34,224 bases of DNA from an uncultured Lachnospiraceae bacterium (GCA_947175285.1 CAMWMM010000006.1:1-34224), one strand, 5' to 3'. Counted from the stretch's first letter, positions 23,812-31,493 are shown. Made by a program: numbers and translations. Notes: generated by a model not told the origin, from the letters alone.

Positions 23812-24786
23812 ATGAAAAAAATATTACTTATGTTATTGTTTGCATTTAGTGCCATAGGAATATATGGTTGTAGTCAAAAAGAGTATTTCAGTAACGTTGA
23901 AGAAAAAAAACAATTTATAGAAATTAATACAGCTTCTGATGAGATGATTGGTATAATTGATAATAATAAAGAAATAGAAAGGTTCGTAAAACAACTGGAT
24001 ATTGAATCTTGGAATTATATGGAACAATTGCCTGAAGATAGAGACTTGGTATATAGTTATATATCATATGAGGTAATTGATGAACCTCTATTTTTATATG
24101 ATAAAACACAGTTAGTTAATATGAGTACCTTAGAACTATATATTTCCGGTAAAGGTGAATATATTATACGAAATTATGCTCAAGGAGCAGAAACAATAGC
24201 TAGAATATCAGAAAAGGCGGGACGGTTTCTCAATGCGCCAGAAGACTTAGAGCTAAATAAGCATATGACAGCGAAGGACATACTGAATGGGTGGGGACTT
24301 GCTTTTTATGTGCCAAATAGTGATATTAATAGTGATATTGAAAAAACAGATGATATAGAGAATGCCCGATATTATGAAGGAGAAACATTATTTACAGAAA
24401 AAGAACTACTCAAGACTTCTAAAGAGCAGAAGATACAGTTTTACGGAGCAGACAATAACACGTTGCTGAATGAAATAGACGATATTTCTGAAATAGAGCA
24501 ATATCTAAATGGGTTGGCTCTGAATCAGTGGGAATATGCAGATAATGCACCAAATCCCAGCGAAGTTGAATGCCAAATTGTTAGATTTATGTTATCAAGG
24601 GATAGTAATAAAAAAGAGTTAAAAGAAATGTATACCCAGATACTTTATAAAAGCGATGGTAATTATTATATTGAGGAAATAATTCCAGGTGAATATAGTA
24701 ATCGGGGAGAATTTAAAACATATTATCAGGTGTCAGAAGAGATAGCAAAATATATTTTATCATATTTAGAATTATCCATAGAATAG
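23812..24786 (+). CDS. Uncharacterised lipoprotein with two related domains
   Basis: Protein of 324 residues with a lipoprotein signal ending in GIYGC (C20). The mature part appears to hold two copies of one domain: NNKEIERFVKQLDIESWNYME in the first half corresponds to DISEIEQYLNGLALNQWEYAD in the second, and each is followed by an I-S/I-R-type strand, a Y-I-I/Y-I-E-E strand and an ISEKAGRFL/VSEEIAKYIL helix. The gene is noticeably more AT-rich than its upstream neighbour. The ATG at 23812 is chosen because AAGGAG lies seven bases upstream and the signal peptide starts there; the frame is open 20 codons further upstream. Function unknown. Confidence 0.8.
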   Translation: MKKILLMLLFAFSAIGIYGCSQKEYFSNVEEKKQFIEINTASDEMIGIIDNNKEIERFVKQLDIESWNYMEQLPEDRDLVYSYISYEVIDEPLFLYDKTQLVNMSTLELYISGKGEYIIRNYAQGAETIARISEKAGRFLNAPEDLELNKHMTAKDILNGWGLAFYVPNSDINSDIEKTDDIENARYYEGETLFTEKELLKTSKEQKIQFYGADNNTLLNEIDDISEIEQYLNGLALNQWEYADNAPNPSEVECQIVRFMLSRDSNKKELKEMYTQILYKSDGNYYIEEIIPGEYSNRGEFKTYYQVSEEIAKYILSYLELSIE

Positions 24787-24879
24787 GTAAGATAAAATTG
24801 CTTAGAGAGTGATTGTATGCTATAATGACATTTAGTGGGTAGTATTTAAAAGACTACAATAAATGAACAGGAGAAAGCT

Positions 24880-25305
24880 ATGAAAAAAGTATACATATCT
24901 GGAATTATTACTATTCTCTGTATTGTCGCAACCGTATTGCTGCGGATTCTCTCGGATAACACCGACGTAGACTACACAGAAGTACAGGCTGAGGTAGTCA
25001 GTGTGTCAACGAAGGAAACGTCAATCCGGGTAAATTATTCAAGAAATACTACGACAAAATATGAAGTCATTGTCAGCTATATGGGAGAAAATTACGAATT
25101 ACAAAATGTTTATGCCGCTTATCCCTATAGTGAAGGCACAACCACTACCGCTTATCTTTCTAATGGCAAGCTGTATGCAAATGTCGAAGGCGTTCAATCC
25201 TCTACTCCAGCAGCCACCGCATATTTTGTGGCACTTTTCAGTTCCTTTGGTATGCTCTTTGTGACTCTGTGGTTGTGGCAGCGAGAGCGTGAGCGGAATA
25301 AATAA
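24880..25305 (+). CDS. Small membrane protein, DUF3592-like
   Basis: Protein of 141 residues with two membrane helices (about 6-24 and 112-134) flanking an extracytoplasmic beta-rich domain containing AEVVSVSTKETSIR, YEVIVSYMGENYEL and TTTAYLSNGKLYAN. This plan resembles DUF3592 proteins. AGGAG lies seven bases ahead of the ATG. A strong hairpin follows the gene. Function unknown. Confidence 0.8.
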   Translation: MKKVYISGIITILCIVATVLLRILSDNTDVDYTEVQAEVVSVSTKETSIRVNYSRNTTTKYEVIVSYMGENYELQNVYAAYPYSEGTTTTAYLSNGKLYANVEGVQSSTPAATAYFVALFSSFGMLFVTLWLWQRERERNK

Positions 25306-25319
25306 TATCGATTTGTAAA

Positions 25320-25342
25320 GGGACTGTCGAAATGACAGTCCC
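25320..25342. terminator. Hairpin terminator between convergent genes
   Basis: A perfect 9-bp stem GGGACTGTC/GACAGTCCC (25320-25328 and 25334-25342) with a five-base loop sits between the membrane-protein gene and the convergent gene ending at 25355. It is followed by TCTATAATTAT on the plus strand and by TTTACAAAT on the minus strand, so it may serve both genes. Confidence 0.75.
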
Positions 25343-25354
25343 TCTATAATTATA

Positions 25355-25939
25355 TTAATTCTTCCTTGCCTCTTTCTTCGCCGCCTTAATATCGGTAATA
25401 CCGTTAGCTGCATTGATATCCTGCGCAAAACTTTCCGCAAACTGCATGAATGCTGCTGCCTCTTCCTTCTGTTGGATGTTCACCGGATGGTACTTGTCCT
25501 CTTTCGTATTGCTCGCCACCACAAAAAGATTCATAGGCTCTTTCTTATCTTTTTCATATAATGTCAGCAGTCCGTTCCTTGTCTCCGCCATGCCGAAATT
25601 GCCTTTTTCCATATGTATCGGTTCATTGTAACTAATATCCCCGCCGGCAAAATCCAACGGAACAAGATATAAATCTCCTTGCTTAAATGCCACTCCGTAG
25701 TACCAATATTTGGTTGTGGTGGTTACTCTCCTTCCGCCTCCGCCTAAAGAAAACTCTTCTCTCGTACCATAAGCTATCGTATACGTTTCGCCATTCGGCA
25801 CTGTCTTTTTCACAATATCCTTAATTTTCTGCTTTTCTTCGCTGTTTTCCCCCTTCTTTTCATCAATTGTTATCTTCACATATATGATTACAAAAAGAAC
25901 TACAGCAGCAACAATTCCTATAATAACATAGTTATTCAT
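25355..25939 (-). CDS. Uncharacterised membrane-anchored protein
   Basis: Protein of 194 residues with one N-terminal membrane helix (about 4-22) and a soluble domain. The domain contains PNGETYTIAYGTREEF, a glycine-rich SLGGGGRRV loop, YWYYGVAFKQGDLYLVPLDF and a C-terminal helical stretch EAAAFMQFAESFAQDI. No known family is recognised. The start was set to the ATG at 25939, which has AAAGGAGA upstream; the frame is open 14 codons further, into the neighbouring gene. The last 46 bases occur again at 20587-20632. It is downstream of the next gene by 19 bases and probably cotranscribed. Confidence 0.8.
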   Translation of the reverse strand: MNNYVIIGIVAAVVLFVIIYVKITIDEKKGENSEEKQKIKDIVKKTVPNGETYTIAYGTREEFSLGGGGRRVTTTTKYWYYGVAFKQGDLYLVPLDFAGGDISYNEPIHMEKGNFGMAETRNGLLTLYEKDKKEPMNLFVVASNTKEDKYHPVNIQQKEEAAAFMQFAESFAQDINAANGITDIKAAKKEARKN

Positions 25940-25958
25940 AATTTTTTTCTCCTTTTCC

Positions 25959-26399
25959 TCAAACCGTGTCAAAATATGCACGGTTAAAATTCTTTTTTCC
26001 GTCCTTTATATATGTCATGTCAAACTTTCTTACCGACGTACACATATAAGTCCGCGTAAACACCGAATAGTTAGACTTCATATCCATAAACGATATCTCT
26101 CCAAGTTCGTCCAGTGTCCACTTTCTCCCACCGGTCGCAATGCCGTTTTCATAAAACAGCATACAATCTTTCCAGTGAATCAAAGGAAAAAACACCCACG
26201 CCGCAGCACCTAAGGTAATGAGCACGACCAGAAATCCTGCCAGAAAGCTAACGGGCTTTCCTTGCGGTGGGTTCCCCCTCACACCGGCCAATATAATAAC
26301 TCCTGCCAACAGAACGCGAAGCGAAGTCCGCAGTATAATTTTTCCAATATTGGCATGAGCTTCCGCCAGCTTCTTTCCTATTGCTTTTTCCTCCTGCAT
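25959..26399 (-). CDS. Uncharacterised membrane protein, possibly with a PH-like domain
   Basis: Protein of about 146 residues from the ATG at 26399 (164 from the ATG at 26453). Two hydrophobic segments (IGKIILRTSLRVLLAGVIIL and FLAGFLVVLITLGAAAWVFF) are followed by a cytoplasmic beta-rich stretch, LFYENGIATGGRKWTLDELG, resembling bacterial PH-like domains of small membrane proteins. The downstream ATG has AAGG six bases upstream and a GGGAGG further off, while the upstream ATG has no RBS and lies only about 11 bases from the predicted transcription start; the choice is uncertain. Confidence 0.7.
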   Translation of the reverse strand: MQEEKAIGKKLAEAHANIGKIILRTSLRVLLAGVIILAGVRGNPPQGKPVSFLAGFLVVLITLGAAAWVFFPLIHWKDCMLFYENGIATGGRKWTLDELGEISFMDMKSNYSVFTRTYMCTSVRKFDMTYIKDGKKNFNRAYFDTV

Positions 26400-26470
26400 C
26401 TTACGCCTTACTACCCTCCCTTTCTTATGCCTGAAATTCAAGTCATTTTTCATGTGTTCAACACCGGATA

Positions 26471-26500
26471 ATTATATCATAGTCGCCTCCGGGTTTTCAA
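26471..26500 (-). promoter_or_regulatory. Sigma-A promoter for the minus-strand membrane-protein pair
   Basis: On the minus strand TTGAAA (26495-26500) and TATAAT (26471-26476) are separated by 18 bases; the bases before the -10 box read TATGA. It is back to back with the XRE regulator's control region. Confidence 0.65.
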
Positions 26501-26508
26501 GCACTATG

Positions 26509-26555
26509 TAGATAAAACTTTATCTATATTAAGAATTTACCTATATGCCTATAAT
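26509..26555 (+). promoter_or_regulatory. Control region of the small XRE regulator: palindrome, direct repeat and -10 box
   Basis: A perfect inverted repeat TAGATAAA-AC-TTTATCTA occupies 26509-26526. Its second arm begins a direct repeat: TTTATCTATAT (26519-26529) recurs with one change as TTTACCTATAT (26536-26546), a 17-base period. A consensus -10 box TATAAT (26550-26555) follows, with no good -35 box, so the repeats overlap where the -35 should be. This is a plausible operator for the adjacent XRE protein, governing both divergent promoters. Confidence 0.55.
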
Positions 26556-26582
26556 AAAACGGTAAAGAAAGGAGTTGATTCA

Positions 26583-26792
26583 ATGGTTTCATATGCCCCC
26601 TTTTTTCGCACGTTAAAAGAAAAGAATATATCCATTTACGCGTTAGTCCAGAAAAAAGGAATTAACGCCAATACTATAAACTGCATTAAAAAGGGAAAAA
26701 GCATTACCACATACACACTTAATAATCTCTGTAAAGCCCTTGATTGTCAGATTTTTGATATTATAGAATATATTCCGGATATAGAAGAGTAG
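26583..26792 (+). CDS. Small XRE-family (Cro/C1-type) transcriptional regulator
   Basis: Protein of 69 residues consisting of a single helix-turn-helix domain: ISIYALVQKKGINANTINCIKKGKSIT is helix-turn-helix core, followed by TLNNLCKALDCQIFDIIEYI. This is the short Cro/C1 type common in Firmicutes. AAAGGAG precedes the ATG by about nine bases. Its control region contains a palindrome, which suggests self-regulation and perhaps control of the divergent membrane-protein genes. Confidence 0.9.
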   Translation: MVSYAPFFRTLKEKNISIYALVQKKGINANTINCIKKGKSITTYTLNNLCKALDCQIFDIIEYIPDIEE

Positions 26793-26806
26793 TGGGCATG
26801 GTAAAA

Positions 26807-27571
26807 CTAAAATTCATCCAATGAATAATCCCCCGGCTTTTTCGGCACTAGATATAATGTTTCAGGATTTTCTTTCAATTCTTTGATTCTCTTTCTCCAC
26901 TCCTCATTGTTTTCTGCGTATTTTTCCAAGAAAGCGGTTCCTTCATCAGACATAACTTTATCTATAAAATTCTGAGGAATCGTAACATGATATTTGACTA
27001 TATACTTCCACGCATCCCTGTCCCAGTAATATTCCCCATCAGTATACGAATATGGACCGCATAGCTTCATATCCTTAAAGGGATGTTTATATAACCCCAG
27101 AGGGAGAAAATGAGGCTGTGTTGTCTGCAAATACAAAATCACCTTCTCCGGCACTGTAAAATTCTCATCTATATGATCATATATACTTTCCCCTACACCA
27201 TGATTTATTTCCTTATAGGGCGTGACATTTATCATTGCAGCTAAACGTTCTAACTCCGCTCTCTGCTCCGCTGGTGATGGCATATCAGCTGTCTGAACCC
27301 TTCCGTCTATACCATATATTTCAACTTTACAGTCCTCCCCATTGGAAACAGACTCGACATCTATCCAATCTCCATGCTTTTCGTCAGGTTGTAATACCCA
27401 CTTATGCATAGAAGCTATTTCATGCTCTTCTATACGTTCCATAGTATCCTCATCCAAAATCATAATTGAGATTTTTTGTCCGACACGAATTGTTTCGCCC
27501 TTATCCGTTTCTATATCAAGTATATGGTGACTGTAATCATATGCGGATACTGCGTCAGATGTAATCTTCAT
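26807..27571 (-). CDS. Uncharacterised cytosolic protein
   Basis: Protein of 254 residues, without signal or membrane segments. It starts with a small beta-rich part (ILDIETDKGETIRVGQKISI) and ends with an aromatic-rich helical part (GEYYWDRDAWKYIVKYHVTI and EEWRKRIKELKENPETLYLV). The C-terminal part looks loosely like immunity-type domains of polymorphic toxin systems, but I do not recognise it. GGAGG precedes the ATG. It is a single gene with its own promoter, convergent with the small XRE gene. Confidence 0.75.
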   Translation of the reverse strand: MKITSDAVSAYDYSHHILDIETDKGETIRVGQKISIMILDEDTMERIEEHEIASMHKWVLQPDEKHGDWIDVESVSNGEDCKVEIYGIDGRVQTADMPSPAEQRAELERLAAMINVTPYKEINHGVGESIYDHIDENFTVPEKVILYLQTTQPHFLPLGLYKHPFKDMKLCGPYSYTDGEYYWDRDAWKYIVKYHVTIPQNFIDKVMSDEGTAFLEKYAENNEEWRKRIKELKENPETLYLVPKKPGDYSLDEF

Positions 27572-27619
27572 ATCAATTCCTCCAATCTCAGTTTCGTTTG
27601 AAAAGTAATTAGTTTCTTA

Positions 27620-27668
27620 ATTATAACATGGTATACCTTATATTTCCAAATGTAATGGTTGAAACCAT
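27620..27668 (-). promoter_or_regulatory. Promoter with palindromes upstream of the cytosolic-protein gene
   Basis: On the minus strand TTGGAA (27644-27649) and TATAAT (27620-27625) are 18 bases apart. The palindrome GGTATACC (27630-27637) lies between the two boxes, and a 14-base palindrome ATGGTTGAAACCAT-type site with two mismatched central bases lies just beyond the -35 box (27655-27668). Both are candidate operators; the divergent XRE/FliG-like regulator is the nearest candidate binder. The rest of the gap to 27808 shows nothing clear. Confidence 0.45.
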
Positions 27669-27808
27669 CGGTTAAAAAACTCAATGATTTATCCTTTGAC
27701 TTTAAATTTTTGAACCAGTAAACTATTTCTTATAAAACGTAACTGAAAACATCAGCGAAGCACCACCTGTCGAAGTTCGCAATCTCATTTATGCCGGAGG
27801 GAATCAAC

Positions 27809-28750
27809 ATGGAAAATGTAAAATATCACGGAGTGGCTATGGGCGGAAAATTATATTCTCTGCGCATGGCAAAACGAATAAGCCAGGAGCAATTGGCGGC
27901 AGTACTAAACATCAGTCCGGCGGCTGTTTCCAAATGGGAACGAAACCTGTCAAAACCGAGCATCGAAATGCTGTGGGCACTGGCCGATTTTTTTGAATGC
28001 AGTATTGATGAACTGGTAGGCAGAACCTTGATACAGGTGGAAAAAGTAGGAATGTATGACGAGAAAAAGTTCCGTCTTGCCATAGTCGGAGAAGATTTGT
28101 TAAAATGCGGTGAAATCAGCCGGGCAGAAGGGCTTCGTGCTATGGAAGCATATGTCCCCAAACTCAAAAGCGGAAGCGCATTTCTTACTTTTGCAATTCC
28201 ATATATAATGAATCTTTATATGGAGCAACGAGGATCTGAAGAACCATTTCAATTCCTTGAAAATTATGTTACGACTCTGCCGGAGACAGAACATCCGGAA
28301 GGGAAAATGATTACAGCGGTACTCCGAAAAATATTTGCCAAAGAATCTCCGAAGATTCTGCAAGAACTGATTGCATCCTATATCGGCATAGATTACAGGG
28401 AGAAAAATGGAAAAATGAGCGAAATACTCAAATATACGCGACAGGAAATTCTGGATTTTTACAAGGGTAAAAAAATGTATTCCGACAATACGAATTTATT
28501 GGAAGAGTTCGTACATGTAGGAGATTTTGAAATTCAATTAATCCTGCGAAACATAGACAATGTGACCTTGACGGCAGCGTTGGCAGGCGCATCCGGCAAG
28601 ATTGTCAAGGCCTTCTTTTCCAATCTGTCAGACAGAATGCTGTACTTTATTCATGAAGATATGAAACAATGGAACGGAACAGAAGCAGAAATCCTTTCAG
28701 CGCAGAAAATGATTTTGGAACTTGGCAATTTCTGCCCTCTTAACCCTTAA
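27809..28750 (+). CDS. XRE-family regulator with a C-terminal FliG_C-like domain
   Basis: Protein of 313 residues. Residues 12-72 are a clear Cro/C1-type helix-turn-helix (LYSLRMAKRISQEQLAAVLN, then SPAAVSKWERNLSKPSIEML). A middle region (about 88-200; AIVGEDLLKCGEISRAEGLR) faintly recalls the cytoplasmic part of MotA. Residues about 235-305 strongly recall the FliG C-terminal domain: FEIQLILRNIDNVTLTAALA, GASGKIVKAFFSNLSDRML, then YFIHEDM and a final helix. So flagellar-type modules appear to be fused to a DNA-binding head. The ATG at 27809 has GGAGGG seven bases upstream; an ATG at 27791 precedes that RBS. It ends four bases into the convergent lipoprotein gene. Confidence 0.85.
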   Translation: MENVKYHGVAMGGKLYSLRMAKRISQEQLAAVLNISPAAVSKWERNLSKPSIEMLWALADFFECSIDELVGRTLIQVEKVGMYDEKKFRLAIVGEDLLKCGEISRAEGLRAMEAYVPKLKSGSAFLTFAIPYIMNLYMEQRGSEEPFQFLENYVTTLPETEHPEGKMITAVLRKIFAKESPKILQELIASYIGIDYREKNGKMSEILKYTRQEILDFYKGKKMYSDNTNLLEEFVHVGDFEIQLILRNIDNVTLTAALAGASGKIVKAFFSNLSDRMLYFIHEDMKQWNGTEAEILSAQKMILELGNFCPLNP

Positions 28751-29475
28751 ATATCCGGATAAGCATCTATATCTCCAGTCAGAGAGTCCACTTGAAAAAA
28801 GTCCTTTCTGACAAATTCTTTTTTACCATAATCAAATCCGTAGGTATAAAATTCGTATACCGTTTCCTCAACTTGGAATTATTGTTCATAAATCATATCT
28901 AACGCCTGCCCTGCGGAAATGGCATCTTTGTTTTCTGACATTTCCCTGCGTTCGCTCTTAAGTTCCTCTAAAGATACATCCGGACTCTGTAAGGCGTTCA
29001 TCTGTTTTACAAAGGAAATATCCGTAAGATACTTATCATGAATGGTTAGTTCCGCTAATTCATCCATGTTTTCCAGATACCCATAATCAAGCACCATCTG
29101 CTTTTCACACTCCGGCTGCACATCAATATAAAGCTGTTCTAAGTTCGGCAGAAGAGCCAGATCGTCTAAAACAGCAATCGGTTCTTCATCTTTTGTAAGA
29201 GAAAAGTGCAAAAAAGTAATTTCTTCCAGATGTTCTTCATCCGGTTCACCCTTGCATGCTTTACTAATTATTTCTTTCATTGTAGCATCTGCAAAGGTAG
29301 CGCTGTCGTCAGAAATTACTTCTTCTTCCGTTTGAACAATTTCTTCTATCTGCTTGCTATTTTCAGCAGGTTGTTCCTTTTCAATATTCTCTTCACCTTG
29401 TCCGCATCCCCAAAGCAAACTGGTTAAAAGCAGACATGCCGTTATTTTTCTTATGGTTACTTTGGTTTGGTTCAT
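28747..29475 (-). pseudogene. LRR-like lipoprotein gene interrupted by an in-frame TAA
   Basis: The ATG at 29475 (GAGAGGG upstream) opens a lipoprotein of 198 residues (C24 in LLWGC, acidic linker, then leucine-rich-repeat-like phrases such as IAVLDDLALLPNLEQLYID and MDELAELTIHDKYLTDISFV) that stops at TAA 28879-28881. The same frame continues for 43 more sense codons after the stop, reading FQVEETVYEFYTYGFDYGKK onward to DAYPDI and a second stop at 28747-28749. That tail is not random: it is free of stops, amphipathic and ends exactly against the convergent regulator gene. A single base change (for example CAA, AAA or GAA to TAA) probably truncated the protein. The short form may still be made. 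Confidence 0.65.
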
Positions 29476-29532
29476 CTAAAAAATGCCCTCTCTTTTATCG
29501 AACAATCCTTTTTTCGCTTTCAATAATATGTA

Positions 29533-30126
29533 CTAATTTATTACTTTACATATAATAACTCTTCTACTAATTCTTCTATAGCAAAATACTACCCTTAGCT
29601 TACTTCCTCTTGCAAATAGTACTTCTTGTTCATTACTTCTATTGCTAATCAGGTCAATATATAATCCTTTTGTTCCTTTGGGAATCATAATCTTTAATAA
29701 AGTATTATGTGCCCCAAACGACTCCTTCCCTAATGCTGATTCCACAAGTCCTACTCCCATATATCCTTTATCTTCTATTATCGCACCACAATTAATATAC
29801 TTTCTTTTTGTGCTCTTACATAAATCCTCATATTCCAAAAATCTATATCCCCAAATGTCTTCTGGAATCACCCATCTATCCAAACAAGTATCCATAACTT
29901 GTTGCATCTCCATAAGTTCTTTTTCTAGAAATTCATATTTTGTACAACCATATCTGAGTTTTTCAACCTCAATTTGTGTATATTCACCTAGCAAAAGAGC
30001 CTCTAGGTTTTCTGTTCCAAAATAGCCTCTTAACTCCCCCTCAGGTTGATAATTTGGAAGCCAATCCCCATAATGATTTTTTCCCCAGCAGATAGCTTCC
30101 TTAGTACTTCTGAATTTCCGATACAT
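29533..30126 (-). CDS. ADP-ribosyltransferase-fold (ART toxin-like) protein
   Basis: Protein of 197 residues resembling the ADP-ribosyltransferase exoenzyme family: WGKNHYGDWLPNY near the N-terminus, the NAD-binding arginine region WGYRFLEY (R95), the second block EDKGYMGVGLVESAL, and the ARTT-loop NEQEVLFARGSKLRV with the E166-Q-E168 pair of R-S-E-type enzymes. The usual S-T-S of the second block is replaced by G-V-G (124-126), which may impair catalysis. There is no signal peptide or delivery domain, so it would act inside the cell, or be a cargo domain without its carrier. GAGGG precedes the ATG. The gene follows the broken DUF1016 gene by 44 bases on the same strand. Confidence 0.75.
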   Translation of the reverse strand: MYRKFRSTKEAICWGKNHYGDWLPNYQPEGELRGYFGTENLEALLLGEYTQIEVEKLRYGCTKYEFLEKELMEMQQVMDTCLDRWVIPEDIWGYRFLEYEDLCKSTKRKYINCGAIIEDKGYMGVGLVESALGKESFGAHNTLLKIMIPKGTKGLYIDLISNRSNEQEVLFARGSKLRVVFCYRRISRRVIICKVIN

Positions 30127-30170
30127 ATTTTTCCCTCAAGTGCATAATATCAAGAATACTTCTCACGCTT

Positions 30171-31380
30171 TTAATCATTTAACTCTGCTTCTATCTCTTC
30201 AATAGACGGTAGTGTTCCTTTAAAATCATCCGGCAAAAGATTTGAAAGTTCATATTCTGATATTCCCAACGGCTGACTACTTGATTCAATTGCATATTTT
30301 GCCTGAATATTATCTTTAGACTTACAAATCAATAATCCTAATGTTGGCGAATCCATTTCTGATTTTAAAAGATGATTGACCGCAACCACATATGTTCCAA
30401 GCTGTCCCGTAAAGGATGGTTCAAATGCTGTGATCTTTACTTCAACCACTACATAACAATGCAGTCTAATATTATAAAACAGCATATCAATAAAATTTTC
30501 TGTATTACCAATTTCAATTCTGTATTCTCTGCCTACGAAAGCAAACCCATTTCCAAGCTCTAATAAAAATGATGTAATATTATCCATCAGCGCATCTTTC
30601 AATTCTTTTTCATTGTAATTTTGAGTCAGAGAAATGAAGTCAAAATTATACGGGTCTTTTGTGATTTCTTGTGCCAAGTCGCTTTGCACAGATGGTAGAG
30701 TAAATTCAAAGTTCGTAACTGCATTACCCTGTCTATCAAAAAGTTTCGTATCAAGAAAATTTAACAATACTGCTCTTGACCAGCCGTTTTCTAAAGTCTT
30801 CTGTACAAAAAATAAAGCTTTCTGTTGATTATCCCTGCATTTATCCATAATAACTTTATGATGACCTCAAGGAATCATAAATATTATATCTTTATTAATT
30901 AGCGCACCAAACTGGGGCGTAATTTCATTTTTTAAAACTTGCGCATCAAGTTGGGGCGTAATCTCTATATCCGAATATAACCTGTAAAACTGATTCATGT
31001 ATTGTAAGTTTCTTGGTGAAAAAGACTTAATTTCCGGAAGTTCTTTTACCAAATCTTTACTGATTTTTTGATAAACATGACTTCCCCATGATACGTTTGT
31101 TTTCATTTTTTCAATATCTCTTCCAACAAACCAATAAAAACGAAGCATTTCATCATTTACTTTTATTGATGCTTTTATCTGACTGGCTCAAAATTGATTA
31201 CTTATATCTGATATCCATTTTTTATAATCACCATCAAAACCTGATGCAGCAAACTTCTTATATTCTAATGTTTCTATGCCTGAGTTCAAACTTTCACCCG
31301 CTTTCTTACTATTATCAAAAATTTCTCTGTTAAAATCAGAGTTTACACTGTTACAGCTTCATACATTCCTCTTGTCTCAT
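30171..31380 (-). pseudogene. DUF1016 (YhcG-like) PDDEXK nuclease gene with two in-frame TGA stops
   Basis: Three collinear same-frame pieces make up one DUF1016/YhcG protein. The first reads YKKWISDISNQF before TGA (31188-31190), the second SQIKASIKVNDEMLRFYWFV through IIFMIP before TGA (30867-30869), the third GHHKVIMDKCRDNQQKALFF to the end. The family has IPWGHN-type sequence at the second junction, so TGG changed to TGA; CGA to TGA would explain the first. The C-terminal nuclease core (FIDMLFYN, VVVEVK) is intact. An ATG at 31380 with AGAGGAG upstream is the likely ancestral start, but it is out of frame with the rest, suggesting an added frameshift near 31350. ATGs at 31148 and 30848 could only give fragments. 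Confidence 0.8.
30902..30980 (-). repeat. Two-copy 39-base in-frame repeat inside the DUF1016 pseudogene
   Basis: The blocks starting at 30902 and 30941 are near-identical over about 25 bases (GCGCACCAAACTGGGGCGTA and GCGCATCAAGTTGGGGCGTA). In the gene's frame they encode EITPQLDAQVLKN and EITPQFGALINKD, a 13-residue tandem unit in the linker between the two DUF1016 domains. Confidence 0.7.
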
Positions 31381-31413
31381 AATATCTCCTCTATCCCTTT
31401 TATCAGGTGAACT

Positions 31414-31442
31414 ACTATACCATTCTTTTCTTCTACACCCAA
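31414..31442 (-). promoter_or_regulatory. Candidate promoter ahead of the DUF1016 pseudogene
   Basis: On the minus strand TTGGGT (31437-31442) and TATAGT (31414-31419) are 17 bases apart, about 34 bases ahead of the ancestral start codon. It could still drive transcription of the broken gene and the ART-like gene behind it. Confidence 0.45.
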
Positions 31443-31493
31443 AATAATGTATCCCCATACAAAAATTCTCTAAACACCTTTCGGATTAAAAAT

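Noticed and set aside
30867..31190. TGA read as tryptophan or selenocysteine in the DUF1016 gene
   Set aside because: Other genes here use TGA as their normal stop (for example the LytTR regulator and cobU), the first TGA does not sit at a tryptophan or cysteine position of the family, and no SECIS-like hairpin follows. Nonsense mutation is simpler.
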